A stretch of DNA of 64,000 nucleotides from Myxococcales bacterium (GTDB lineage Bacteria; Myxococcota_A; Polyangia; Polyangiales; Polyangiaceae): the NCBI GenBank assembly GCA_016706225.1, contig JADJKB010000021.1, positions 868,001 to 932,000 of the forward strand. Reading direction: 5' to 3'. Both the position numbers and the translations under genes were made by a program. The notes beneath the pieces were generated by a model. It was not told the DNA's origin. It was given only the letters and a program-made list of their open reading frames with translations, and did no database searches. Shown here one piece after another: positions 50,549 to 59,044 of the stretch (position 1 is the stretch's first letter; the number at the start of each line of letters is the position of its first letter).

Positions 50549-51775
50549 TCAGTTACACGGCTTTGCGAGGCCGCCGAACTCCCCGAGCAGCTCGGTGTAG
50601 GCCTCGATCCGACGTCCCGCGTGAGCCGCGTCGGTGAATTGAAAGAAGATCCGATGGTTGCTCGGCTGGATGTTCGACATGAAGAAGGCGTCGGCATCGG
50701 ACGCGGTGTTGCCAAAGGCGTAGGCGGCCACGAACCCGCGCCCCAGGAACTCGTCGAACTCTGCCTTCTTGAACGCGTAGGCCGCGCCGCCGGTGCCACC
50801 GAGGGCGAAGGTGGTGTGGACCACGCCGAGCGGGAAACCGCGCACCTTCACGAACTCGCGGGTCCGCCCGACCAAGAACTCGGGCCGAGCGGTCAGGTAG
50901 AACGGCCGGTAACCTTTCTGGGCGAGCAGCGTCAGCGCCTTGCCGGCGTCGGGATTCGCGTCCGAAACGCTGCCGGTCAGAATCGAGCCGTACTCCGCCG
51001 TCTCGGTGGTGGTCAACGTGCCGTCGACGTCGCTGAAGAAGTACTGCGTGCCAGGTGGCACGACCTCGATGTAGGCCTCCGTGCCACTCAGATCGCCCGC
51101 AACGACCATGTAGATGCGGTGGCGACCGATACCGAGCTTCTTCGACGCCGGGATCTGGAAATAGATACGACCGCCGGTGTCTTCGGCGCCCTCGATCGTC
51201 GCGTGGTCCCCGTCGTAGGTGGTAACTCCGGTACCGAGCTGCTCCCAGCCGGTGCCACAGTCACGGTTGAGCCAGATATCCACCTCTTCGTCGTGCAAGT
51301 CCTTGTCTGCGACTCCGTACGCGAACTTGCCGAGCACCCACTGATCCAAGCTCGGGGTTAGAACGAGGTCGCGGCCGCGATGGTTCGCAAAACCCGTCGC
51401 CACGATGATCGGGCTGATGGTGGTGTGTTTCCAGCTACGCTTGCTGAACGTCGGCAGTGGCGCGTCGCACGCGGGCATGGGCACGCAGCCGGCGCCGGTG
51501 CCGCCAGCTCCGCCGCTGCCCGATGCACCTCCGCCACCACCGCCGGAAACTCCACCGCTAGCTCCTGCTCCGCCGCCGCCGAGCGGCGCACCGCCGCCGC
51601 CACCGACCCCGCTGGTGCCTCCCGCACTCGCGCCTCCGCCGCCGGGAGCACCACCGGTCGCACCAACCCCGCCCCCCGCGTTCGTGTAACCGGGATCCTG
51701 CGTGTCGGACGCCCCGCAACCGACGAGGACGAACCCCAGAGTCATGCCACAACCAAGTGCCCAAACTGTGCGCAT
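50549..51775 (-). CDS. Lipoprotein with lipin/LNS2-like HAD phosphatase domain
   Basis: 408 residues. Lipobox LVGC (Cys20), a Gly-rich linker (about 31-96), a beta-type domain (about 105-240, 'HRGRDLVLTPSLDQW', 'WEQLGTGVTTYDGDHA', 'IYFQIP') and a C-terminal LNS2-type HAD domain. The full HAD set is visible: Asp249-x-Asp251 in 'FFSDVDGTLTTTE' (motif I), Thr295 in 'FYLTARPE' (II), Lys336/337 in 'FKKAEF' (III) and 'FGNTASDADAF' (IV, Asp360/362). LNS2 domains occur in eukaryotic lipins (phosphatidate phosphatase) and PITPNM proteins. A secreted lipid phosphatase or lipid-binding protein is inferred. Confidence 0.85.
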   Translation of the reverse strand: MRTVWALGCGMTLGFVLVGCGASDTQDPGYTNAGGGVGATGGAPGGGGASAGGTSGVGGGGGAPLGGGGAGASGGVSGGGGGGASGSGGAGGTGAGCVPMPACDAPLPTFSKRSWKHTTISPIIVATGFANHRGRDLVLTPSLDQWVLGKFAYGVADKDLHDEEVDIWLNRDCGTGWEQLGTGVTTYDGDHATIEGAEDTGGRIYFQIPASKKLGIGRHRIYMVVAGDLSGTEAYIEVVPPGTQYFFSDVDGTLTTTETAEYGSILTGSVSDANPDAGKALTLLAQKGYRPFYLTARPEFLVGRTREFVKVRGFPLGVVHTTFALGGTGGAAYAFKKAEFDEFLGRGFVAAYAFGNTASDADAFFMSNIQPSNHRIFFQFTDAAHAGRRIEAYTELLGEFGGLAKPCN

Positions 51776-51864
51776 CGTCGCCAGGTCTCTCCGAGGCCGA
51801 GTGCGAACGATACCTCAAAGCCCCACGCCCGACCATCGATCACGTCGTGGTAGCGTTTTTCGTG

Positions 51865-52671
51865 ATGCCGACCACGACCCGCGCCAGGCTCGTCGCGCTC
51901 CTCGCACTCGCGGTGTTGGTCGCGGCCTGCGACTCTCGCTCGTCCGCGCCAAGCCCTGCGCCAGCATCGAACAGCGGAAGCTCGGTCGGCCTCTCGCCAC
52001 GACCGCCTACGGCAGCGCGCGCTGCGGCTCCCCTCGAATACATCGAGCGCCTGACCGGCGGAGCGCGAAGCGACGACGCGCTGCCTTTGATCGTGGCAAT
52101 GCATGGGCTCGGGGATCGTCCCGAGTCGTTCGGTGAACTGTTCGCGTCATTCGATGGCAAGGCGCGAGTGGTGCTCCTTCGCGCGCCCGATGCTTGGGGC
52201 GATGGCTTCTCGTGGTTTCCGTTCCGCCCGAACGACGGCGACGCGCTTCGCTCGCGTGGCATGAGCGACGCAGCCGAACGCGTGGTCGCGATGCTGGGGG
52301 TACTCACTGCGCGGCGTCCGACGCGTGGGAAGCCCATCGTCACCGGGTTTTCCCAAGGTGGCATGTTGAGCTTCACGATCTTCGCGCGCCACCCGGAGCT
52401 CGTTCAAGCCGCGTTCCCCATCGGCGGGGCCTTGCCCGAACCGCTCTGGCCCTCCGCCGACGCCGCGCACTCCGCGGCACGCCTCGTCGCGCTACACGGC
52501 GAGAGCGATGACCGTGTCCCACTCGGCCCAACCCGCGCTGCCGTCGATGCGCTCGGTCGCCGTGGGTTCGAGGCGCGCATCGAGACTTTTCCCGGGGTCG
52601 GGCACCGCATCCCAGCGGAGCTTCGCGCTCGCTATTTCGAGCTCTTGCGCGAGGAGCTGTCGAAGGGCTGA
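51865..52671 (+). CDS. Lipoprotein alpha/beta-hydrolase (carboxylesterase/phospholipase type)
   Basis: 268 residues from ATG 51865, giving a signal with lipobox VAAC (Cys about 21); the open frame further upstream has no signal. Esterase fold: 'LPLIVAMHGLGDRPESF' (oxyanion region), 'VTGFSQGGMLSFTIFARH' with the nucleophile Ser in GFSQG, 'ALHGESDDRVPLG' (Asp) and 'FPGVGHRIP' (His). The AB-hydrolase class resembles acyl-protein thioesterase/carboxylesterase 2. The gene is divergent from the LNS2-like gene with an 89-base gap and ends overlapping the convergent amidase gene by 40 bases. Confidence 0.87.
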   Translation: MPTTTRARLVALLALAVLVAACDSRSSAPSPAPASNSGSSVGLSPRPPTAARAAAPLEYIERLTGGARSDDALPLIVAMHGLGDRPESFGELFASFDGKARVVLLRAPDAWGDGFSWFPFRPNDGDALRSRGMSDAAERVVAMLGVLTARRPTRGKPIVTGFSQGGMLSFTIFARHPELVQAAFPIGGALPEPLWPSADAAHSAARLVALHGESDDRVPLGPTRAAVDALGRRGFEARIETFPGVGHRIPAELRARYFELLREELSKG

Positions 52672-54125
52672 GTCGGCTTTCGAGCGCGCGGCCGCGGATC
52701 GATGGGCGTGAACGTGCCGAGCTCCGCTTCGATGGCACTGGCCGCTGCGAGGCACAGGTGGTCGCGCCCCCGAGCGGCGATGACTTGCACTCCGAGGGGC
52801 AGACCGCGAGCGTCGATCCCGGTCGGCACCTGAGTGGCCGGTAACTCGAGCACGTTGAAGATCGACGTGAACCCCGCGTCGAGGGGCCGCAGCAACGGCG
52901 CCCGGTGGTAGGGCGCCGTTCGGGCGTAGGGGGGATGCACGATGACCCCTCGATCGCCGAGGGTGTCCTCGAGCTCGCGACCGAGAGCCTTGCCGATTTC
53001 GATCAGGCGCCGGCTGTGTCGGCTCGGGGCGCGCCGCATCAAGCGCTCTCCGAAGATCAGGGCCAGCACCGGTCCGGTGTGGCGTGACCGACCCAAGGCC
53101 AGCTTGCCGAGCTCGCGGAGCACCGACAGCTCGGGATCCCCGCTGACGAGCTCCGCGTAGCTCACGCCCTCGTCTTCCGACATCATCGCGCCCCACACCC
53201 AGAGCGCGCGGCGAAACACATCCGATCGCAGACGCCCGACACGAGCGCCGCGTTGCACCAAGACCCGCACGGCGTCCTCCACCGCAACGCGGAGCGCGGC
53301 CTCGGCGCTGACCCCGCTGTGTTCGACCGGAAACACCGTGAGGTCCGAGAGCGCCACCGAATCCGGGTCGCCCAAGGTGAAAGGCTCCACGAACCCAGGC
53401 TCGTCCGGTCCTGCCACGATGCGCCACAGCGCGCTCAGATCATCAACCCTGCGCGCGATCGGCCCGCAACAGAGATAGGCGCGAAGCTCGCCGCCGAGGG
53501 GCGGCCAGTGACCCGTGTTCGGCACCATGCGCCCCGTGGGTTTGTGCCCGGCCACGCCGCAAAACGCCGCCGGCAGACGGATGGACCCGCCAATGTCCGA
53601 GCCCATGCCAAAGGGTGAGCCACCCGCGGCGACGATCGCCCCTTCGCCGCCGCTGCTCCCGCCGGGTGTGCGCCGCAGATCCCAGGGGTTGTTGGTGAGT
53701 CCGTAGACTCGATTGTGCGTCTCGAGCCAGAGGCCGCCCTCGGGCACGTTGGTCACGCCCAGCACGATCGCCCCGGCAGCCCGCAAGCGTCGCACGACGA
53801 GAGCGTCCTCCGTCGCGATCTCGTGTCGCCGGATCCAGAGCCCTCCGGTCTGCGGCATTCCGCGCACCGCATAGAACTCTTTGATGGTGCAGGGCACGCC
53901 GAACAGCGGCGGGAGCGCGTCGACGTCGCTGTGTGCGAGCTGCTCGTCCGCCGCGCGCGCCTCCGAGAGCGCCTCGTCGAAGCGGGTCGCAACGACGGCG
54001 TTCAGCGCGGGGTTCACCAGCTCGATGCGACGAATATGCGCCTCGATGACCTCGCGGGAGCTGAGCTCCCGCGCCCGGATCTTCGCGGCGAGTTCGAGGG
54101 CGGAGAAGCTGACGATGGCGTCCAT
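52632..54125 (-). CDS. Amidase-signature family enzyme
   Basis: 497 residues. Ser-cisSer-Lys triad: Lys in 'GVPCTIKEFYAVRG', Ser in 'TPGGSSGGEGAIVAAGG' and the nucleophile in 'MGSDIGGSIRLPAAFCGVAGHKPT', in pieces. The 'PLFGVPCTIKEF' and 'GLTNNPWDLRRTPGGSS' stretches are closest to fatty-acid-amide-hydrolase-like amidases rather than GatA; no gatB or gatC lies nearby. Substrate unknown. It starts three bases after the end of the NUDIX gene on the same strand, so they are probably one operon. The last 40 bases overlap the convergent esterase gene. Confidence 0.9.
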   Translation of the reverse strand: MDAIVSFSALELAAKIRARELSSREVIEAHIRRIELVNPALNAVVATRFDEALSEARAADEQLAHSDVDALPPLFGVPCTIKEFYAVRGMPQTGGLWIRRHEIATEDALVVRRLRAAGAIVLGVTNVPEGGLWLETHNRVYGLTNNPWDLRRTPGGSSGGEGAIVAAGGSPFGMGSDIGGSIRLPAAFCGVAGHKPTGRMVPNTGHWPPLGGELRAYLCCGPIARRVDDLSALWRIVAGPDEPGFVEPFTLGDPDSVALSDLTVFPVEHSGVSAEAALRVAVEDAVRVLVQRGARVGRLRSDVFRRALWVWGAMMSEDEGVSYAELVSGDPELSVLRELGKLALGRSRHTGPVLALIFGERLMRRAPSRHSRRLIEIGKALGRELEDTLGDRGVIVHPPYARTAPYHRAPLLRPLDAGFTSIFNVLELPATQVPTGIDARGLPLGVQVIAARGRDHLCLAAASAIEAELGTFTPIDPRPRARKPTQPFDSSSRKSSK

Positions 54126-54128
54126 GGG

Positions 54129-54776
54129 TCACGCAGGGTAGCGGTTCCCCCAAGGGCGGTCCGCTTCGATTTCCAGCTCTGGCAAACGGACACCGAGCTC
54201 ACGCGCCAGACGCGCGATCAGCTCGTACAGGATGACGGCGCTCGCACCGAACAAGACGCGGTCATCCAGCCGGAAGTGCGGCAACGCAAACGGCGTTCCG
54301 CGCCAATCGGTCATGAAACCGAAGATCTTGCGCTCACCAGCCAGGTAAGGCCGGAGCGGCACTTCGAGCAGCGCCGAGAGCTCGGACGAGGCGATGCGTG
54401 GAGCGGCGGACGTGGCGAGCGCGGCGACGAAGGGTGTGATCAAGTACTTGCCGGTCACGACCGGGATCGGTGTCAGCTCGCCCAGAGGTTCCAGCTCATC
54501 ACTCGTCACCGCCAGCTCCTCTCCCAGCTCGCGATAAGCGGCGCTGGAGAGGGCCTCACCAGGCAGGGGTTTTCCACCTGGAAACCCCAACTCCCCGGCG
54601 TGGTCTGCGAGCTCAGTGGAGCGCACGACCACGATGACGGTGTCGTGCCCTGCGAGGCGGAGCGGAACGACTACGGCGGCAGGCGCGAAGGCACCACGTC
54701 GAGGCGGCACGGCGGGGAACACCGAGGCGCCGGCCAAGGCGCGAGTGATGAGCTCTTTCGAGAGTGAGACGCCCAT
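54129..54776 (-). CDS. NUDIX hydrolase, CoA-pyrophosphatase-like
   Basis: 215 residues from ATG 54776. The Nudix box 'GKPLPGEALSSAAYRELGEEL' minus its last residue has the G-x5-E-x7-RE-x-x-EE pattern. The 'ELGFPGGKP' and 'KYLITPFVA' context resembles the CoA diphosphatase group (NudL-like). It follows the MATE gene but overlaps its 3' end by 106 bases in another frame; both frames look intact, so either the MATE gene has lost its proper stop or the NUDIX start is further in. Confidence 0.85.
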   Translation of the reverse strand: MGVSLSKELITRALAGASVFPAVPPRRGAFAPAAVVVPLRLAGHDTVIVVVRSTELADHAGELGFPGGKPLPGEALSSAAYRELGEELAVTSDELEPLGELTPIPVVTGKYLITPFVAALATSAAPRIASSELSALLEVPLRPYLAGERKIFGFMTDWRGTPFALPHFRLDDRVLFGASAVILYELIARLARELGVRLPELEIEADRPWGNRYPA

Positions 54777-56155
54777 GACTTCCCGTGCACCAGACCTAGC
54801 GAGACGGTGCGACTGAAGCGCACCGCGAGCGCGATCGCAACTGCGCCGAGGCCCAAGGTCAGCCCCAGCCACAAACCCGAGGCCCCGAGCGCGCCGCGCG
54901 TCGAGAGCGCGACCCCGAGAGGGAGACCCAGACCGTAGTGGGAGAGCAACGTTGCCCAGAGTGCGAACCGAGTGTCACCGGCCCCGCGGACCGCGCCTGC
55001 GAGCGCCGCCTGCACGGAGTCCGCGGCGAGCGCGAGGGCGGCGATCCCCATCAGCGGAGCCGACACCGCGAGCACGCGTGGGTCACGGCTGATCAAACCG
55101 GACAGCTGCCACGGGAAGAGCCAGAAGAGCGCGGCTGCGCCGATACCAAAGAGCAGCGAGAGCACGAGGGAGGCGCGTCCGGCGCGGCGCGCTGCCAGCA
55201 CGTCCCCGCGGCCCAGCGCGCGCCCAACCCGCACGACCGTCGCTCCCCCGAGTCCGACCGGGAGCATGAACAACGTTCCGACCCACGTGATCGCGACTTG
55301 ATGAGCTCCCAGCGCCGCCGGCTCGATTAACGCCACCAGCAGGTTGACCGTGGCAAACACCGCGTGTTCGGCGACGAGCGCGAGTCCAACCGGGATCCCC
55401 ACTCGCAGCACCTCGAGACCCAGCTCCCGGGAGGGGGTCGCGAGGCGGAGACGCCGTAGCTTTCGACCGAGCGGGCTCGCGAACAACACGGCGAGCTGCA
55501 AACAGGCCCCGGCGCTCTCCGCCAGGCCGATACCGAAGGTCCGCGCTGGCCCCAGCCCGAGCACGACGGAACCTTGGGCGAGCAGCGGAGCGACGATGAA
55601 CATCGACAGGTTGGCGACGACCGCCGCCATCAGCACGGGTCGGGTCTCACCCTCCGCGGCCGCAAAGCTCCGAAGTGCGGCGAACACGAGGTACGGCGCG
55701 AGCCCAGGCAAGCGACCGAACAAATACCCGCGTGCGAAGCGGGCAGTGTCCGCTGGCAGCCCAAGCACGTCCAGCCCGACCGCGAGCGCCGCGATCACGA
55801 GAGCGAGTCCCAGCGCCGCCGCGAGAGCGAGCCAGATGCCTTGTGACAGACCCCGGCGCGCGCCCTCGTGATCACCTCGGCCGAGCGCCTGTGTGATCAG
55901 CGGATCGATGCCAAGCACCACACCGAGCCCGAACACGGCGACGGTGAAGTAGAGCGCAGCGCCGAGCCCCACCGCGGACAGCTCGTCCTCACCCAAACGC
56001 CCGGCAACTGCCACGGCGATCGTTCCAATCAAGGTCTGCCCGAGACTCGCGAGCGCGAGCGGCGCACCCAGCCGTACGAGAGGCGCAAGCTCCGCTGCTT
56101 CACCCGAAATTCGACTCGATGTCGCCGGGCGGACCTCCGCCGTTTGCCTCGCCAA
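54671..56155 (-). CDS. MATE-family efflux transporter
   Basis: 494 residues from TTG 56155, with GGAG 8 bases upstream. Twelve membrane segments in two repeats: 'PLALASLGQTLIGTIAVAVAGRLGEDELSAVGLG' (pieces), 'GIDPLITQALGRGDHEGARRGL' in pieces, 'QVAITWVGTLFMLPVGLGGATVVRVGRALGRGD' (pieces). These match the multidrug and toxic compound extrusion family, driven by sodium or protons. The last 35 residues are basic, Pro- and Ser-rich, unlike the family, and are read through the start of the NUDIX gene, which suggests a lost stop or frameshift at the 3' end. Confidence 0.85.
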   Translation of the reverse strand: MARQTAEVRPATSSRISGEAAELAPLVRLGAPLALASLGQTLIGTIAVAVAGRLGEDELSAVGLGAALYFTVAVFGLGVVLGIDPLITQALGRGDHEGARRGLSQGIWLALAAALGLALVIAALAVGLDVLGLPADTARFARGYLFGRLPGLAPYLVFAALRSFAAAEGETRPVLMAAVVANLSMFIVAPLLAQGSVVLGLGPARTFGIGLAESAGACLQLAVLFASPLGRKLRRLRLATPSRELGLEVLRVGIPVGLALVAEHAVFATVNLLVALIEPAALGAHQVAITWVGTLFMLPVGLGGATVVRVGRALGRGDVLAARRAGRASLVLSLLFGIGAAALFWLFPWQLSGLISRDPRVLAVSAPLMGIAALALAADSVQAALAGAVRGAGDTRFALWATLLSHYGLGLPLGVALSTRGALGASGLWLGLTLGLGAVAIALAVRFSRTVSLGLVHGKSWASHSRKSSSLAPWPAPRCSPPCRLDVVPSRLPP

Positions 56156-56275
56156 GTTGAGACTCCAAAGCCGAAACGCTCCTCCGGGCCGCCCGCTTCC
56201 GGCCTCGAGACACGAGTCGCCGGGCGCGACCCGGCCCCAGCTCGGAAAAATGCACTAACTTTTGCGCGACCGCCG

Positions 56276-56893
56276 ATGACCCGACCGATCTTCGTCTTCG
56301 CCCACGGCGCCGGGGCCTCCTCCTCCTCGGCGTGGATGGCAGGCTGGAAAACGCGTCTGGAGACCCTGGGTGACGTTCACTGCTTCGACTATCCGTACAT
56401 GGCCGCGGGGTCGAGGCGCCCGGATCGTCTACCGGCGCTCGTCAGCGCCCACCGCGAAGTCGTCCAGAACGCACTGTCGAGCCGCACCGCCCCGCTGATT
56501 CTGGTCGGCAAGAGCATGGGCTCTCGAGTCGGCTGCCACGTCGCGACGGAGCCCCACCTGCTGCCGGCCCCGGTACTCGGGCTGGTGTGTCTCGGCTATC
56601 CGCTGGTCGGGCAGAACGGGCAACTGCGGGACCAAGTCCTCCACGCGCTGCGTGTCCCGGTGCTCTTCGTTCAAGGCACGCGCGACAAACTCTGTCCGCT
56701 CGATCGCCTCGAGCAAGCTCGCGCAAAAATGACGACGACGAGCGCGCTCTACGTCGTAGACGGCGGAGACCACTCACTGATGGTCACAAAGACCCAGTTG
56801 AAGCGGAGCGGAACGACTCAGACCGACGAGGACACGAAGGTGCTCGAAGCCATCGCTCGTTTCGTGACGCCGCTAACCCAAGATCCTATCTAG
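56276..56893 (+). CDS. Alpha/beta-hydrolase of the KANL3/Tex30 type
   Basis: 205 residues from ATG 56276. 'IFVFAHGAGASSSSAWM' (oxyanion), 'LVGKSMGSRVGCHVA' with nucleophile Ser in GKSMGS, 'VLFVQGTRDKLCPLDRL' (Asp) and 'VVDGGDHSLMV' (His) form a complete triad in the compact dienelactone-hydrolase-like form called KANL3/Tex30. Substrate unknown. The gene overlaps the 3' end of the convergent FAD-oxidoreductase gene by 21 bases. A CAC-rich AT-poor spacer of 120 bases separates it from the divergent MATE gene. Confidence 0.85.
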   Translation: MTRPIFVFAHGAGASSSSAWMAGWKTRLETLGDVHCFDYPYMAAGSRRPDRLPALVSAHREVVQNALSSRTAPLILVGKSMGSRVGCHVATEPHLLPAPVLGLVCLGYPLVGQNGQLRDQVLHALRVPVLFVQGTRDKLCPLDRLEQARAKMTTTSALYVVDGGDHSLMVTKTQLKRSGTTQTDEDTKVLEAIARFVTPLTQDPI

Positions 56894-58138
56894 CTTTGCC
56901 GACCAGTCTGGAACACCCGACGGCTCTTCTGGATAGCGGCCGTAGAGCAACGAGGCGGCGGCGCCACGGGTGAGCGCGGGCACGAGCCGTCGGGCAATTC
57001 GCCGCTCACTCACGGCCCCACGGAGCGCGTTCGCGACCACGGCTGGACTCGGACGCGGCACACGCTGCTCGAGCCCCGCGCGCGCGCTCCTTACGTCCAG
57101 GAGACCCGCGGACATCATGCGTCCCAGATCCTCCGCCGAAAGCTGCTGCGAGAAGCGCCGAAACGCTTCGAAGGTGGCAAACAGCCCACCGTACTTACGG
57201 TGCCACCGGAGCGCATACGTGTGCGGGCCGAGCCCGTCTCCCAGGGTGTCAGCAAGCATGCGCGCCGCGAGCAAACCCGCTCCGATGCCGGAGCCGTGGG
57301 CCGAGAAGACCTGACGGCCAGCGTCACCGAGGAGCGCGACGTTGTCCCGACCGAGAACGTCCAGAGGCCGACTGAGCGGAATGGCGCGGGCACCACCGAA
57401 CAGCACGGGACCCACGAAATCGTGCTCCGCGACGAACTGGTCGATCAGCGCGCGCCCGGAAGCGTGCCCGTCGCCGGGAATGCTCCCGGTCAAGATGCTG
57501 AAACAATCTCCGACGAGCCGGACGTTGACCACCGAGAAGCCGCCGGCAACGCCGGTGAAACACAGAGTGTTGCCCGGCGACACGCCGTGCTGCTCGAAGA
57601 AGTGCTGCGCCGCGGACAGATTGGTCACGGCCCGCACCTCCTGGGCGGCCGCGCAGATGTCCCCCTTCACCACGCGCGGCTGTTGGAGCAAGCGCGCTCC
57701 CGCCAGCCCCGACGCATCGACGAACCAGCTCGCCGAAACCGCTCCGGCCGAGGTCTCCAGCTGGCGCCCATCGAAACCGGTGACACGCGTGTGTTCCAGG
57801 AATCGGACTCCCTGAGCGAGCGCGCGACTCTGCAGCCGCTCGACCAGGTGCCGCATGTCGACCTCGAGCACGTCGTGCCCGCGAACGGTGACTCGGCGCG
57901 GGCCAAAGCCGGCCAGCAGGTGCAGCTCGTGGCCGCTGCCGAACAGCTCCGCGCCCGTCGGTCGAGCCAGGCGGGCGTCGTCGAACGCCCAGCCGGGAAC
58001 GCCGTTGATCCAGCGAGCGCCAGCCTCTTTCGCCGCCTGGCGCTCGATGCCGATCACACTGAGCCCGCGCTCGCTGGCAAATCCCGCGAGGGCCGCTCCA
58101 GCCGTGCCAAGTCCGACGATGGCGAGATCTGCGCGCAT
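56873..58138 (-). CDS. FAD-dependent oxidoreductase (geranylgeranyl-reductase-like)
   Basis: 421 residues. 'LAIVGLGTAGAALAGFASERGLSVIGIER' in pieces is the Rossmann GxGxxG motif; 'WFVDASGLAGARLL' and 'NVALLGDAGRQVFSAHGSGIG' are the second and third FAD-contacting motifs of the p-hydroxybenzoate-hydroxylase-like flavoprotein class. The general layout is shared by geranylgeranyl reductases, lycopene cyclases and tryptophan halogenases; no halogenase WxWxIP motif is seen, so a reductase or monooxygenase is more likely. It is divergent from the isomerase gene with only 20 bases between the start codons. Confidence 0.8.
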   Translation of the reverse strand: MRADLAIVGLGTAGAALAGFASERGLSVIGIERQAAKEAGARWINGVPGWAFDDARLARPTGAELFGSGHELHLLAGFGPRRVTVRGHDVLEVDMRHLVERLQSRALAQGVRFLEHTRVTGFDGRQLETSAGAVSASWFVDASGLAGARLLQQPRVVKGDICAAAQEVRAVTNLSAAQHFFEQHGVSPGNTLCFTGVAGGFSVVNVRLVGDCFSILTGSIPGDGHASGRALIDQFVAEHDFVGPVLFGGARAIPLSRPLDVLGRDNVALLGDAGRQVFSAHGSGIGAGLLAARMLADTLGDGLGPHTYALRWHRKYGGLFATFEAFRRFSQQLSAEDLGRMMSAGLLDVRSARAGLEQRVPRPSPAVVANALRGAVSERRIARRLVPALTRGAAASLLYGRYPEEPSGVPDWSAKLDRILG

Positions 58139-58158
58139 GAGGTATGCGGCATCCTGCC

Positions 58159-58959
58159 ATGCCCGAAACCCTTCACGTGCAACGAAACGAACACGTGGTC
58201 AGCATCGTGCTCGACCGCCCGACCATGCCCCCGGTGTTCTTCGATGAGCTCGGCACGGCCTTCGAAGAGATCGCGCAGGATGACAGCGTGCGAGCGGTCG
58301 TCCTCCGCTCGAGCTGCAAACATTTCACCTACGGTCTCGACCTGCCCGCGGCCTTCGCCGAGCTGGGGCCGAGCCTCCAAGGCGGGACTGCCGCCGTTCG
58401 TGGCGAGCTCCATCGCACGATCCTGCGGCTGCAGGCGCACATCACCAAGGTGGCGAGCTGTCCGGTCCCGGTCATCGCGGCGGTGCACGGCTGGTGCATC
58501 GGAGGCGGCATTGATCTCGTCAGCGCCTGCGACATCCGGCTGGCCACCAGTGATGCGCGCTTTTCGGTGCGCGAGACCAAGATCGCCATCGTCGCCGATC
58601 TCGGCATTCTCCAGCGTCTGCCCCTCTTGATCGGTCAGGGCGCCGCTCGCGAGCTCGCTTTCACCGGCAAGGACATCTCGGCCGAGCGAGCGGAGCGCAT
58701 CGGGCTCGTGAACGAGATCTTTGCGGATCCGGAGGCGCTGCTCGCCGGGGCCGAGAGCCTCGCCGCCGCGATCGCCGCAAACGCGCCGCTCACCGTGCGC
58801 GGAGTGAAACGGGTGCTCGATTTCGGCGTTGGCCGACGGGTGGCCGACGGGCTCGACTACGTCGCTGCGTGGAACTCGGCGTTCCTGGCCTCCGAAGACC
58901 TCGGAGAGGCTCTGAGCGCGTTCCTCGAAAAACGCCCCCCCAGCTTCCAGGGACGCTGA
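58159..58959 (+). CDS. Delta3,5-delta2,4-dienoyl-CoA isomerase (ECH1-like crotonase)
   Basis: 266 residues from ATG 58159. Crotonase fold: 'AVVLRSSCKHFTYGLDL' (CoA oxyanion), 'VIAAVHGWCIGGGIDLVSACDIRLAT' in pieces. Three acidic residues, Asp119, Glu139 and Asp147, have the spacing (20 and 8) of the catalytic trio in mammalian ECH1 (D176, E196, D204), in 'FSVRETKIAIVADLGILQRLP'. It therefore should isomerise 3,5-dienoyl-CoA in oxidation of unsaturated fatty acids rather than hydrate enoyl-CoA. It lies in the same neighbourhood as other lipid genes but in its own transcription unit. Confidence 0.88.
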   Translation: MPETLHVQRNEHVVSIVLDRPTMPPVFFDELGTAFEEIAQDDSVRAVVLRSSCKHFTYGLDLPAAFAELGPSLQGGTAAVRGELHRTILRLQAHITKVASCPVPVIAAVHGWCIGGGIDLVSACDIRLATSDARFSVRETKIAIVADLGILQRLPLLIGQGAARELAFTGKDISAERAERIGLVNEIFADPEALLAGAESLAAAIAANAPLTVRGVKRVLDFGVGRRVADGLDYVAAWNSAFLASEDLGEALSAFLEKRPPSFQGR

Positions 58960-59044
58960 CCCACACCCCAAAAATGCTGAGACATTACGAGCTACTGGCG
59001 CGTTGAATTAACACAACACCCCGGCCGCGGCATTCGTCGCCAGA

